Notes: generated by a model from the sequence alone, not told the origin. A stretch of 64,000 nt of DNA from Sphingobacteriaceae bacterium (GCA_016705695.1 JADJLA010000005.1:1-64000); one strand, 5' to 3'; shown: positions 53,501 through 61,940, counted from the first letter of the stretch. Program-made: numbers and translations.

Positions 53501-53667
53501 AATGTGAAGAAGAAGATCATGCCGTTATTTTAAATCAGATCGGACAAGTGATCCAAGAGGTTGATCTAAATGTTGAGAATAATTATAAAGTACAGATAAA
53601 TAATTTACGATCTGGAATTTATTTAATTAAGGGAAAGAATAGATCAGCAAAAGTGATCGTCAATTAA
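50539..53667 (+). CDS. T9SS-secreted SBBP beta-propeller repeat protein
   Basis: 1042 aa (signal MRKLILLGMLFLTTVLLDGQ). It is built from 14 copies of a roughly 65-residue repeat, each with GNVYVAGSF-like strand, G-T-x-DFDPS and F(I/L)AKYD-x-GNYVWAK; the last copy has DCDPS. This is the SBBP (seven-bladed propeller) repeat family, enough for two propellers. A type A sorting domain follows (LLTFPNPNAGNFTIQCEEED to SAKVIVN). Function probably surface binding; no catalytic motif seen. Spaced 17 bp after the hydrolase-like gene. Confidence 0.88.
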   Translation: MRKLILLGMLFLTTVLLDGQTPGFQWANSIGSTGGGDDVGKCIKTDVSGNTFVCGSFIGTVDFDPSPAIFNLSSYYGSQDFFIAKYGPTGNLIWAKGFGGLGIEDCPALAVDAAGNVYVAGSFVYTVDFDPSTNVSNLVQQYGTNLFLAKYDPSGNFVWAKGIIGNTTLNAFAEGLNVDMNGDILLTGSFSGTLDFDPSASTVNLISTGNLEIFIAKYTSAGNYVWAHRFGSTFADYAHSVSSDGAGNVYIAGQFKGTVDFDPSASTNTLVTGSSSDIFIAKYDLNGNYVWAKNMSSSSAGEDIYCIFSDASGNLYIAGDYGGTTDFDPSAGVYNLSIVGGVDAFFAKYNSSGNLIFARSIGGMNFDAAYSIVADALGSIYVTGGFRLTCDFDPSSSTANLITATNDGNDVDIFLAKYDVNGNYVWAKNMLGNSVSNDIGRAITLDGNSGVLITGQLYNTSDFDPSSAVNNLVASSGSSFFVGKYDLSSCNLLYGFSAQETVGGTDNGKRIKKDAAGNVYTMGNFIGTVDFDPSAVTATLSSPVTDGIFITKYDPSGNYIWAKCIVVEQINFGSVCSAADLYIDPTGNVYLTGSYNGTIDFDPSVATSTLTSYLGVNDQDAFFAKYDNSGNYLWAKSIGGVGSLVGAESGCVINSDAAGNVLVAGYFQTTTDFDPSPATATLSTSGFSEFAMFIAKYDLNGNYVWSKGIIGSANKIPKAITIDNSNIYLTGYFTGVADFDPAAPAYMLTASGSEDAFISKYDMNGNLVWANKIGGSSQDVGNSIVLDASGNIYTTGYFYGTVDFDPSASISNLVSAGTSDGYIAKYDNLGNYVWAKRFGGTNLEIVESIDLDMNNKIIISGYFYGTSDFDPSTNISNLVSVGNADCFLAAYDNSGSYSWAFSFGNVGSDRAYSVLTHNGSIYTTGYYGGTIDCDPSASVNNLISSGTTQDVFIAKYGSSTTTGHGKISIVTSMLLTFPNPNAGNFTIQCEEEDHAVILNQIGQVIQEVDLNVENNYKVQINNLRSGIYLIKGKNRSAKVIVN

Positions 53668-53709
53668 ATAATTGTCTTCCAAAAAACTCAAACAAGTATT
53701 ATTATACCC

Positions 53710-54954
53710 ATGAAAACAACAAAAAATTTATTATTAATAGCAGCTTTTCTAATAAGCATAAGCGCTAATTCACAAAGAGATTGTAGCACTTTGAGCGGAA
53801 GTTGTGTCCCGATTGAGAACCTGGGGACCTCAACTTACATGACCTATCAGGGCGGACAATATCCCGGAGGATCGAATACACGCCCGGCGCTTCAGTTAAC
53901 CAGAGCACTTAACCAGGTAAATGCGATCATGCCACTTAACTCAAGCGGTGCTATTGATCAAACAAACGGCAAAATTGTTATGATTGGTATTGGCGCCTCT
54001 AACCCCCGTACAGAGTTTACAGCGTTTAAACAATATTGCGATACATTCCAATGTTTAAATAGTAAATTAAAAATTATAAATACGTGTAAGGGCGGAACAG
54101 GTATTCAAAAAATGGTCGACCCAAATGATACCTGCTGGGAACAGGCAATTGACACCTTGCTTTCCCATTCAGTAACAAATTTGCAAGTTCAAGTGGCTTG
54201 GATAGAACAAGAACACACCGGGAATAACAATACATCGTTTCCGGGCGCCCCACAACAATTGGTCACTAATTTTAAAGATCTTTTAGAAGTTGTTTTGCAA
54301 AAATATCCAAATATAAAAATTGCTTACATTAATTCCAGAGCATATTCGGGATATGCCGACAATTCTACCGGGCCTGGTTTATGGGCCCCAAGGGATTATT
54401 ATAATAGTTGGGCAGTAAAATGGGTAATTGAGAATCAAATAACTAATGCAACAGGTTTTGATTATACAGGTTCTAACCCTTCAATTCCTTTTGTAGATTG
54501 GGCAACAAATTCATGGGCTAATGGGAATATCCCTAAATTAGATGGATTTTTCTGGGATTGCGTAAATGATTTTGGACCAGGTGACGGATTGCATTTGTCT
54601 ACATTAGGAGAAAAGAAAGTAGGGCAGCGTCTCTTTAATTATTTTTCAAAGGATACTACTGCAAAAGTTTGGTTTGTGGATGCTTCTTGTAAACCTACCA
54701 TTACAAAAGTAGATCCAATAGATAATAGAACTAATAAGGTTCAGATCTTTCCAAATCCCGCTAGTGATAAATTAAATATCACATGCGCTGGAAGTTTTAG
54801 TTATGAGATCTACAATAGCCTTGGGGAACTAATTACCGGAGGACAGCACAAAGAGGTGACGTCAGTGATAAACGTTAGTGAATTTGAAAAGGGTATTTAT
54901 CTATTGAAAACCAAAGGAGATCTGAACCTGAACAAATTAATTATAGTGAATTAA
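53710..54954 (+). CDS. T9SS-secreted SGNH-hydrolase-like protein
   Basis: 414 aa with signal MKTTKNLLLIAAFLISISANS. Residues 40-320 have an SGNH/GDSL-like layout: a strand with candidate nucleophile Ser in KIVMIGIGASNPRTEF, and the terminal Asp-x-x-His dyad in GDGLHLSTLGEKKVGQRLF near 295-312. A glycine-rich LQVQVAWIEQEHTG precedes it. The block III Asn is not obvious, so activity is unproven. Type A sorting domain at the end (VQIFPNPASDKLNITC to LNKLIIVN). Third gene of the secreted cluster, 42 bp after the propeller gene, convergent with gldN. Confidence 0.75.
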   Translation: MKTTKNLLLIAAFLISISANSQRDCSTLSGSCVPIENLGTSTYMTYQGGQYPGGSNTRPALQLTRALNQVNAIMPLNSSGAIDQTNGKIVMIGIGASNPRTEFTAFKQYCDTFQCLNSKLKIINTCKGGTGIQKMVDPNDTCWEQAIDTLLSHSVTNLQVQVAWIEQEHTGNNNTSFPGAPQQLVTNFKDLLEVVLQKYPNIKIAYINSRAYSGYADNSTGPGLWAPRDYYNSWAVKWVIENQITNATGFDYTGSNPSIPFVDWATNSWANGNIPKLDGFFWDCVNDFGPGDGLHLSTLGEKKVGQRLFNYFSKDTTAKVWFVDASCKPTITKVDPIDNRTNKVQIFPNPASDKLNITCAGSFSYEIYNSLGELITGGQHKEVTSVINVSEFEKGIYLLKTKGDLNLNKLIIVN

Positions 54955-54957
54955 TGC

Positions 54958-55800
54958 TCAATAATTCCACAGATCATGTTCCCAATTGAAAAGATCGGTT
55001 TTAATATTATCCGCTTCTAACAAGGCATCAATCCCTTTTTCATATTGAATGATGTATCGGTCGTAAGCATTGGATTCCTTTACGATCACGCTGCTAAAAT
55101 CACGTTTCCAAAATAATTCATCAAAGCTTCGGTATTCGTTATCGTTACGCGTATTGAACACAACGTTTGATGCAAATGTATTTCGGCACGAAGGGAAATA
55201 AACCCAGAATAATTCTTTGTAGGCTTCTTTATCTTCTACATATTGATACGCAGCAATTCCAATTATTCGAACTTCCACGGTTGAGGTTTGTTTATTAAAG
55301 AACCAATCTTCTTTTAATCGGAAGCGTTGTATACTTTTGTAAATGCTTGTAGAATCAACTACCCAAACCTTTATGGGGACCTCTTCACCTTCTTCGGTAA
55401 TTTCTATTCTTGTGATCGAATCACCTATGACCAGCATTTTTCGAACTTCTGATCTTTCCATGGGCACCATAAATTCCTCATCTTTAAAAGCTACGATCTC
55501 TCCTCTTAAAATTCCGGTACTCAATGTTTGAAATAAAGAATGCACACATTGATTTACTTCTATGGGATAATAATATTTCAAATTTTGCTTTTCTGTCAGG
55601 TCAATATCTCGCCAAATACGCTTTTCCCATGCAACATCACTTTCTCTTACATACGTGTAGGCAATTGGTCTTTTTTGGGCCGTATGGAATTTAGAAAATG
55701 AGCTGCATGGGTCGGGCGCTATTGCTGGATCGTAAATGCTCTGGGCTTTACTGTTAATTAAACTAAACGACATGAAGTATATCAGAAACGTGATCCGCAT
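54958..55800 (-). CDS. gldN: GldN/PorN family type IX secretion protein, orphan copy
   Basis: GldN (PorN) is the periplasmic partner of GldM and GldK in the T9SS trans-envelope complex. 280 aa with signal RITFLIYFMSFSLINSKAQ. Family motifs: RPIAYTYVRESDVAWEKRIW then RDIDLTEKQN near residue 45-75, ELFWVYFPSCRNTFAS near 195, SFDELFWKRDFSSVIVKESN near 225 and DALLEADNIKTDLFNWEHDL at the end. It is normally the last gene of gldKLMN, but gldK, gldL and gldM are not in this window, and it sits between T9SS cargo genes and a SpoIIE gene. It may be a second copy, like gldO of Flavobacterium johnsoniae. Confidence 0.9.
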   Translation of the reverse strand: MRITFLIYFMSFSLINSKAQSIYDPAIAPDPCSSFSKFHTAQKRPIAYTYVRESDVAWEKRIWRDIDLTEKQNLKYYYPIEVNQCVHSLFQTLSTGILRGEIVAFKDEEFMVPMERSEVRKMLVIGDSITRIEITEEGEEVPIKVWVVDSTSIYKSIQRFRLKEDWFFNKQTSTVEVRIIGIAAYQYVEDKEAYKELFWVYFPSCRNTFASNVVFNTRNDNEYRSFDELFWKRDFSSVIVKESNAYDRYIIQYEKGIDALLEADNIKTDLFNWEHDLWNY

Positions 55801-55844
55801 ACATATATAATCATGCGGGATAAAAAAGATACAGATTCATTTTT

Positions 55845-55942
55845 AACCACAGAGGTCACAGAATAAATGTTTTATCTCAGTGCCCTCTGTGAAAGGACTC
55901 TGTGTGCTCTGTGGTTTTGTTATCCTGAGCTTGTCGAAGGGC
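55845..55942. repeat. CCACAGAG inverted repeat with adjoining REP-like unit
   Basis: Arms AACCACAGAGGTCACAGAA (55845-55863) and the complement of CTCTGTGTGCTCTGTGG (within 55898-55914) pair as a stem; the loop contains a second CCCTCTGTG copy, so alternative pairings exist. Directly after it comes CCTGAGCTTGTCGAAGGG at 55923-55940, a REP-like sequence. They fill the spacer between gldN and the Cache-SpoIIE gene, which are on the same strand. Confidence 0.65.
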
Positions 55943-55959
55943 AGCCTCTAAAAATTGGA

Positions 55960-58260
55960 TTATACTCTGATTCCAAACACACACACATCATCGATCTGTT
56001 CGAGCTCACCTTTCCAATCAACAAAAACTTGGGCAAGCTTTTCCTTTTGTTCGTTCATTGGTTTTTGATGTAATTCCATCAAAAGATCATTCAGTTGTTT
56101 GTATTTGAATTTCTTTCCTTTTGGTCCGCCAAACTGATCGGCATAACCATCGGTATATAAATAGATCATATCGCCTGGGCTTACATCAAATTTATGTGTT
56201 GTAAATGAATCTTGATGTATCCATTGTCCGATAGGCATTTTATCGGCATCATATTCAACAAATTCGTTGTTCTTTATAATAAGCGGACAATTGTGAGCCG
56301 CGGAATAGGAGTAAGTATTTGTATTAGTGTCAATACACACGAGGATACCGTCCATGCCATCTTTATTCCCATCTTTTGAAATATTTTGGATCAATCGTTT
56401 ACGCGCATGATTTAATACTTCGTGTGGCTCAACCATATTTTTTTCGGTTATAGCTTCATTTAAAAATGCGATGTTCAATAAACTCATAAATGCACCCGGA
56501 ACACCATGCCCGGTGCTATCACATACTGCTAACCAAAAACGACCATCTTTTTTTGTTGCCCAATAAAAATCACCGCTAATATGATCCTTAGGTTTAAACA
56601 ATACAAAATGCTGAGGCAAATGTTTTTGTAAATAAACATCGTGAGCTAAAATCGCGTTTTGAATTCGTTTTGCATACAAAATAGAATCAATGATCTCTTT
56701 TTGTTTTTCTTCAATGATATTTTTTTGTTCAACAACTTCGGCGGTACGCTCTGTTACTTTATCTTCAAGTGTATGATTCATATGCCTAAGATCCATAATA
56801 AGTTTTGTAATGGAGCCTTGCATCTTTTTAAAATTATCGGCTAAAACTCCGATCTCATCTTTTCGCCCGGTTTTTATTTCTACATCCAAATTACCATTTC
56901 CTAATTCTTCAGCTTCAATAGAGAGTTCTTTAATAGGACGCGTTAATTGCATCGACATAAAATAGGAAGTAACAATCACTACCAGCAATAAAACAATAAA
57001 CGCACCTGTCATTTTATGTTTTAAAGCAACTATTTCTGTAAAGGCTTCGTCTTCGTCTATCTCGCTCAAAATGGCCCAATGCATTCCTAATACGTTCAAA
57101 GGTTTGTAAGAAGACAGTACAGAAACACCACGGTAATCAGGGAATATCTTCGTATCACTAGAATCTTTTAGGGCCGCTAAAGTCCCAACAGTTTTTACTT
57201 CCTGTAAACCAATACTGCTGTTAAAGGTTTTGATTTTTGAAATGGTTGTTGCCCCAACACCAAGGTCGCGCAGCATTTTAAAATAATTTACGCTATCCTC
57301 AATTAGAAAACGCGATTGATTACGCAGAGTCATATCCTCACCAATGATATAGGTTTCGCCTGATTTTCCTAATCCAACATTTTCCCAACGTTCGTTATTG
57401 GTCATTATAGAATTAATGCGATCAATAGGCATTTGAAAGGCTAATACACCGATCTGCTTTTTTCCATCAAAAATTGGACAAGCAATAAACGAAGAGTGCG
57501 CGTTGTAAGATGGATGATAAGGTTCGTAATCAACAAGCTTTGAAACAGTATCACTGGAAACACTTTTTACATATTCAAATGCTTCAGCTAAATTAGTGTG
57601 CTTTAAAGGCCCTTCGCTAAGCGACGAAGTAAAATCTACTTCTTTGTAAACAGTATAAACAATTTTCCCTGTTTCATTATCAATGATGAACAGATCGTAA
57701 TATCCAAAACGCTCTATAAAATTTTTGAATACAGTATGATATTTGGAATGCGTTTTACTATAATTGCTTCCATCATCACAGCTAAGCATGTTATGTTTTT
57801 GACTAGTAGGATTAGGATTTTTAATGATGTAAAGATTTTGCAATGCAGTAGCTGAGGGATCAGCTGTTACTTCATCCTTTAAAGTTGTAGGAATAATAAG
57901 ATTCTTGTTTAAACGAGAAAGAAATTCTTTTTCTAAGTATGTCCAATTCTCGTTCTTTAATTCATCAATTTTTTTCTCATCTAGCTTTAGGTCTTTTGTA
58001 ATGGATGCATAACCCGATTTAAATTCGTTAGTAGCATCTATTATTACAGGACTTAAAGCAAGATCTTGTAATTGATCTTGAATATTTTTAAAATAATCGT
58101 GGATCTGATCGGCCTTTGCTTCTCGCACCGCCGTGAGTTTGTTGAACGATTGTTGTTCTAAGGATCTACGGGCATTATTATAACTAATGTACCCAATTAC
58201 GATCATAGAAATAGCCGCAAGAGAGAAAAATGCTAATCCTATTTTTAAACCGATCTTCAA
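55960..58260 (-). CDS. Cache-HAMP-SpoIIE PP2C phosphatase
   Basis: 766-aa membrane receptor phosphatase from a TTG start at 58260 (MKIGLKIGLAFFSLAAISM). Helix 1 near 7-27; a large dCache-type sensor near 35-400 (FGYYDLFIIDNETGKIVYTV; SFIACPIFDGKKQIGVLAFQ); helix 2 near 405-425 (MTGAFIVLLLVVIVTSYFM); HAMP near 428-480 (TRPIKELSIEAEELGNGNLD); coiled coil with linker IIDSILYAKRIQ; SpoIIE domain with SGDFYW, DSTGHGVPGAFMS (Ser where paralogues have Cys), KDGMDGILV, TDGYADQFGG and QIDDVCV. It should sense a small molecule in the periplasm and control a cytosolic phosphoprotein. A TACTTTTG element lies 17 bp upstream. Confidence 0.9.
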   Translation of the reverse strand: MKIGLKIGLAFFSLAAISMIVIGYISYNNARRSLEQQSFNKLTAVREAKADQIHDYFKNIQDQLQDLALSPVIIDATNEFKSGYASITKDLKLDEKKIDELKNENWTYLEKEFLSRLNKNLIIPTTLKDEVTADPSATALQNLYIIKNPNPTSQKHNMLSCDDGSNYSKTHSKYHTVFKNFIERFGYYDLFIIDNETGKIVYTVYKEVDFTSSLSEGPLKHTNLAEAFEYVKSVSSDTVSKLVDYEPYHPSYNAHSSFIACPIFDGKKQIGVLAFQMPIDRINSIMTNNERWENVGLGKSGETYIIGEDMTLRNQSRFLIEDSVNYFKMLRDLGVGATTISKIKTFNSSIGLQEVKTVGTLAALKDSSDTKIFPDYRGVSVLSSYKPLNVLGMHWAILSEIDEDEAFTEIVALKHKMTGAFIVLLLVVIVTSYFMSMQLTRPIKELSIEAEELGNGNLDVEIKTGRKDEIGVLADNFKKMQGSITKLIMDLRHMNHTLEDKVTERTAEVVEQKNIIEEKQKEIIDSILYAKRIQNAILAHDVYLQKHLPQHFVLFKPKDHISGDFYWATKKDGRFWLAVCDSTGHGVPGAFMSLLNIAFLNEAITEKNMVEPHEVLNHARKRLIQNISKDGNKDGMDGILVCIDTNTNTYSYSAAHNCPLIIKNNEFVEYDADKMPIGQWIHQDSFTTHKFDVSPGDMIYLYTDGYADQFGGPKGKKFKYKQLNDLLMELHQKPMNEQKEKLAQVFVDWKGELEQIDDVCVFGIRV

Positions 58261-58276
58261 AATAAAAATTGAATAT

Positions 58277-58284
58277 CAAAAGTA
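58277..58284 (-). promoter_or_regulatory. -7 element of the Cache-SpoIIE gene
   Basis: The minus strand reads TACTTTTG (TAnnTTTG) with 16 bases between it and the TTG start codon. Confidence 0.45.
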
Positions 58285-58430
58285 GCATTTTAAATGAATA
58301 AACAGGCGTCAATTAACAATTAAATAAAGTGCGTATAGCCTTGGTTTTAAAGGAGTTTGACAAGCACTTATTTATCCACACAATTATAACAAAGCTTGGG
58401 TTTGTTTTGAAAAATGGGTTTCTTTAAAGG

Positions 58431-59000
58431 ATGGTACAAAACACGTATAAACTACTACTGGCGGCTTTTCTGGCAGTTTTCACTTTTGCTACAACAAATG
58501 CGCAAATAACTTTCACAAAAGGTTATTTAGTAAATGAAAAAGGCGACACACTTCGTGGAGAAGTAAAAATGAATCCAAAAAAGGAGCAGGATTATTACGC
58601 AAGGGTAACTTTCAAAGACGCCTCGGGCACTCAAAAAAACTATAAGCCTGCTAAAGTAAAAGCGTACGGATTCGACAATGAACATTTTGTTTCAATTGTA
58701 AATAACGATGAGGGATTGTTTTATAAACGCTTAACTAATGGACCAATATTACTTTATAAAGGAGCTTTTGAAGTAGTAGTAATGAATAAAGCAACTTGGG
58801 AGTTTGAATACTTTTTATTTAAGCAAGGCGATAAAAAACTAACTGATGTAAAAGAAGGAAAATTCAAAAAGCAATTACAAGAGTGGATGAAAGATAGTCA
58901 GGAGTATGCAGAGGCCTATAACGATAGCGACAAAAAATTAAATATAGAGAACAACATAGAGGTGATCAATAAATATAACGACTGGAAGAAGAGCAATTAA
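58431..59000 (+). CDS. Secreted protein of unknown function
   Basis: 189 aa with a signal peptide (MVQNTYKLLLAAFLAVFTFA, cleaved after TNAQ). The mature part starts ITFTKGYLVNEKGDTLRGEV, a pattern common among uncharacterised Bacteroidota envelope proteins, has a beta-rich core (GPILLYKGAFEVVVMNKATW) and a Lys-rich helical tail (LTDVKEGKFKKQLQEWMKDS). No T9SS tail. Upstream 170 bp separates it from the divergent Cache-SpoIIE gene; no perfect promoter is seen. Possibly cotranscribed with polA across a hairpin repeat. Family not recognised. Confidence 0.65.
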   Translation: MVQNTYKLLLAAFLAVFTFATTNAQITFTKGYLVNEKGDTLRGEVKMNPKKEQDYYARVTFKDASGTQKNYKPAKVKAYGFDNEHFVSIVNNDEGLFYKRLTNGPILLYKGAFEVVVMNKATWEFEYFLFKQGDKKLTDVKEGKFKKQLQEWMKDSQEYAEAYNDSDKKLNIENNIEVINKYNDWKKSN

Positions 59001-59001
59001 G

Positions 59002-59073
59002 TCACGAATTTCACTAATTTTCACTAATCTGTATTTGTAATATGCGATTAGATTCGTGTTAATTCGTGTAATT
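59002..59073. repeat. CACGAATT-type repeat pair upstream of polA
   Basis: TCACGAATTTCACTAATTTT then CACTAATC at 59002-59029 faces the complement of GATTAGATTCGTGTTAATTC then GTGTAATT at 59046-59073. Each arm is itself a run of 8-10 base near-repeats (CACGAATT, CACTAATT, CACGAATC), so the pair forms an imperfect hairpin. Confidence 0.6.
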
Positions 59074-59093
59074 ACTGGCAAGAGAAATGAATT

Positions 59094-61940
59094 ATGATAA
59101 CAAAAGATACCGACAAGAAATTATTTTTATTAGATGCGTTTGCGTTGATCTATCGAGCGTATTTTGCATTTAGCAATAGCCCGCGCATAAATTCAAAGGG
59201 CTTGAACACATCAGCCATTTTTGGTTTTTGTAACACACTTACCGAAATTTTAAAAAAGGAAAAGCCAACACATATTGCCGTTGTATTTGATACCGATGCG
59301 CCAACGCAACGTCATATTGAATTTGAAGCGTACAAAGCTAATCGTGAAGAAATGCCCGAGGATCTTAGACTTGCAATTCCTTATGTAATTGATCTGATAA
59401 AAGCATTTAATATTGATGTAATTGGCTTACCCGGCTTTGAAGCAGATGACGTGATTGGCACGCTTGCAAGAATGGCCGAAGAACGTGGATTTACTACGTA
59501 TATGATGACGCCCGATAAAGATTACGGACAGTTGGTTGACGCGAACACATTTATTTACAAGCCCGCTCGTTTAGGAAATGGGGCAGAGATATTGGGCCAA
59601 GAAGAGATCTGTAAAAAATGGGAGATCCAAAATGTAAAACAGTTAATTGATATTTTGGGATTGATGGGAGACGCTTCTGATAATATTCCGGGAATACCCG
59701 GCGTTGGAGAAAAGACCGCTATTCAATTGATGAAGGATTATGGCTCCATGGATAATTTATATTTGAATACCGATAAATTAAAAGGGAAATTAAAAGAGAA
59801 GGTAGAGAACAATAAGGAGCTTGCTTTTCAATCGCGAAAATTGGCAACTATTATTTTAGATTGTCCGGTTGAGTTTGATGAGGCATCGCTTGCTATTAAG
59901 CCATATGATAATGAGGCATTGCGTGAATTATTCAAAGAGCTTGAGTTTAGACGTATTGCACAAAATATTTTAGGAGAAGATATTGGCGGAAATGAAAGTA
60001 TAAGTGCCACCAAAGAAGCGTTTAAGCCAAAAGCGTCAAACGGGCAGGGGGATCTTTTTAGCACGGCGGAATTTTTTAGTGTTGCCGTAGCGACTGAAGT
60101 AGCGGATGAAAATCCTGAAATAAATTATAAAACGGTAAATGATATACCTCACACATACATTACAGTGGATAGTGATGCGGATATGGCTGTATTGATACAA
60201 AAACTTGAAAAAGCTAACGAATTTTGTTTTGATACCGAAACAACAGGTTTAAATTCATTGGAAGCGGAAGTAGTTGGATTATCATTTAGTGTAAAAACTC
60301 ACGAAGCCTATTATGTTCCGGTAAGTGAAGATCAAAAGAAGGCAAAAGAACTCTTGTTGAAATTTTCTTCAATTCTTAGTGACGAGAAAAAAACATTGAT
60401 AGGGCAGAATATAAAATACGACTATCATATCTTAATGAACTATGGCATTAAGATAAAAAATAAATTATTTGACACCATGGTAGCACACTTTTTAATTCAA
60501 CCTGAAATGCGTCACGGAATGGATGTATTAGCAGAAACGTATTTGAATTATGCTCCTATTAGTATTGAAACGCTAATAGGAAAAAAGGGAAAGAATCAAA
60601 CCAGTATGCGCGAAGCGCCAATTGACAAGATAACGGAATACGCTGCAGAGGATGCCGATATTACTTTGCAATTGAAAGAAGTGTTTGAGCCTAAATTAAA
60701 AGAAACGCAAACCGAAAAATTGTATGCAGATGTTGAAGCACCATTAATAAGTGTTTTGGCTGATATGGAACGCGAAGGAATTAATTTGGATGTAAACACA
60801 CTAAAAGATATTTCCGAGCAATTACAGATCGATATTACAAGTGTTGAAAAGGAAATATACGAGCACGCCGGATTTAAATTTAATATCTCATCACCTAAAC
60901 AAGTGGGCGATGTATTATTTGATGTGTTAAAGATCTCGGATAAAGCCAAGAAAACAAAAACAGGTCAGTATGCCACCGGAGAGGATGTATTATTGAAGTT
61001 GGAAAATCTTCACCCCATTGTAGCAAAAATTTTGGATTACCGCGAATTGAACAAATTAAAGAACACTTATGTTGATACACTTCCTGAACTTGTAAATAAA
61101 CAAACAGGGCATATTCATACATCATATAATCAGGTTGTGGCGGTAACAGGGCGCTTAAGTAGTGATAATCCAAACTTGCAAAATATTCCTATTCGTACCG
61201 AAAGAGGAAGACAGATACGAAAAGCATTTATTCCAAGAGATAAAGATCATATTTTATTAAGTGCGGATTATTCGCAAATAGAATTGCGCATTGTTGCTAG
61301 TATTAGTGGTGATCCAAATATGTGCGATGCGTTTCAAAAAGGAAAAGATATTCATACGGCAACTGCTGCAAAAGTGTTTGGCGTAAAAGAAAATGAAGTA
61401 ACCAAAGAAATGCGTTACAAATCAAAGAGTGTGAACTTTGGAATTATTTATGGACAAGGTGCTTTTGGATTATCAGAAAATTTAGCAATACCTCGCGCCG
61501 AAGCAAAGGAGTTGATAGATAATTACTTTAAGGAATATCCATCTATTAAAGAGTACATGGATAATGAAATAAATTTTGCACGCGAGAATGGTTTTGTACA
61601 AACATTATTAGGCCGTAAACGTTGGTTACGCGATATTACTTCACAAAATCAAACGGTAAGGGGTTTTGCAGAGCGAAACGCTATTAATGCCCCTATTCAA
61701 GGAAGTGCAGCTGATATGATAAAGATCGCGATGATCAATATTCATAACGAATTGAAAAAACAAAATTTCAAAACGAAAATGCTGTTACAAGTGCATGACG
61801 AATTAGTATTTGATGTTTACAAGCCCGAATTAGAAAAGGTAAAACCTATCATCGAAAAATTAATGCAAGACGCATTGCCTTTAAAAGTTCCTGTAGAAGT
61901 TGGAATGGGTGTTGGTGCGAATTGGTTGGAGGCGCATTAG
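59094..61940 (+). CDS. polA: DNA polymerase I
   Basis: Repair and Okazaki-fragment polymerase, 948 aa. 5'-nuclease domain 1-300 (KLFLLDAFALIYRAYFAFSN; GFEADDVIGTLA; SDNIPGIPGVGEKTA). 3'-5' exonuclease domain near 350-535 keeps its acidic residues (FCFDTETTGLNSLEAEVVG; NIKYDYHILMNYGI; YAAEDADITLQL), so proofreading is probably active. Polymerase domain 560-948: TGRLSSDNPNLQNIPIRTE, SADYSQIELRIVA, the O-helix RYKSKSVNFGIIYG, and LQVHDELVFDV. The stop overlaps the convergent TPR-SpoIIE gene by 4 bp. Confidence 0.97.
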   Translation: MITKDTDKKLFLLDAFALIYRAYFAFSNSPRINSKGLNTSAIFGFCNTLTEILKKEKPTHIAVVFDTDAPTQRHIEFEAYKANREEMPEDLRLAIPYVIDLIKAFNIDVIGLPGFEADDVIGTLARMAEERGFTTYMMTPDKDYGQLVDANTFIYKPARLGNGAEILGQEEICKKWEIQNVKQLIDILGLMGDASDNIPGIPGVGEKTAIQLMKDYGSMDNLYLNTDKLKGKLKEKVENNKELAFQSRKLATIILDCPVEFDEASLAIKPYDNEALRELFKELEFRRIAQNILGEDIGGNESISATKEAFKPKASNGQGDLFSTAEFFSVAVATEVADENPEINYKTVNDIPHTYITVDSDADMAVLIQKLEKANEFCFDTETTGLNSLEAEVVGLSFSVKTHEAYYVPVSEDQKKAKELLLKFSSILSDEKKTLIGQNIKYDYHILMNYGIKIKNKLFDTMVAHFLIQPEMRHGMDVLAETYLNYAPISIETLIGKKGKNQTSMREAPIDKITEYAAEDADITLQLKEVFEPKLKETQTEKLYADVEAPLISVLADMEREGINLDVNTLKDISEQLQIDITSVEKEIYEHAGFKFNISSPKQVGDVLFDVLKISDKAKKTKTGQYATGEDVLLKLENLHPIVAKILDYRELNKLKNTYVDTLPELVNKQTGHIHTSYNQVVAVTGRLSSDNPNLQNIPIRTERGRQIRKAFIPRDKDHILLSADYSQIELRIVASISGDPNMCDAFQKGKDIHTATAAKVFGVKENEVTKEMRYKSKSVNFGIIYGQGAFGLSENLAIPRAEAKELIDNYFKEYPSIKEYMDNEINFARENGFVQTLLGRKRWLRDITSQNQTVRGFAERNAINAPIQGSAADMIKIAMINIHNELKKQNFKTKMLLQVHDELVFDVYKPELEKVKPIIEKLMQDALPLKVPVEVGMGVGANWLEAH

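Noticed and set aside
50539..53667. DNA-level tandem repeat or assembly artefact
   Set aside because: The 14 protein repeats diverge strongly in DNA sequence while the frame stays open, as expected of an old repeat protein.
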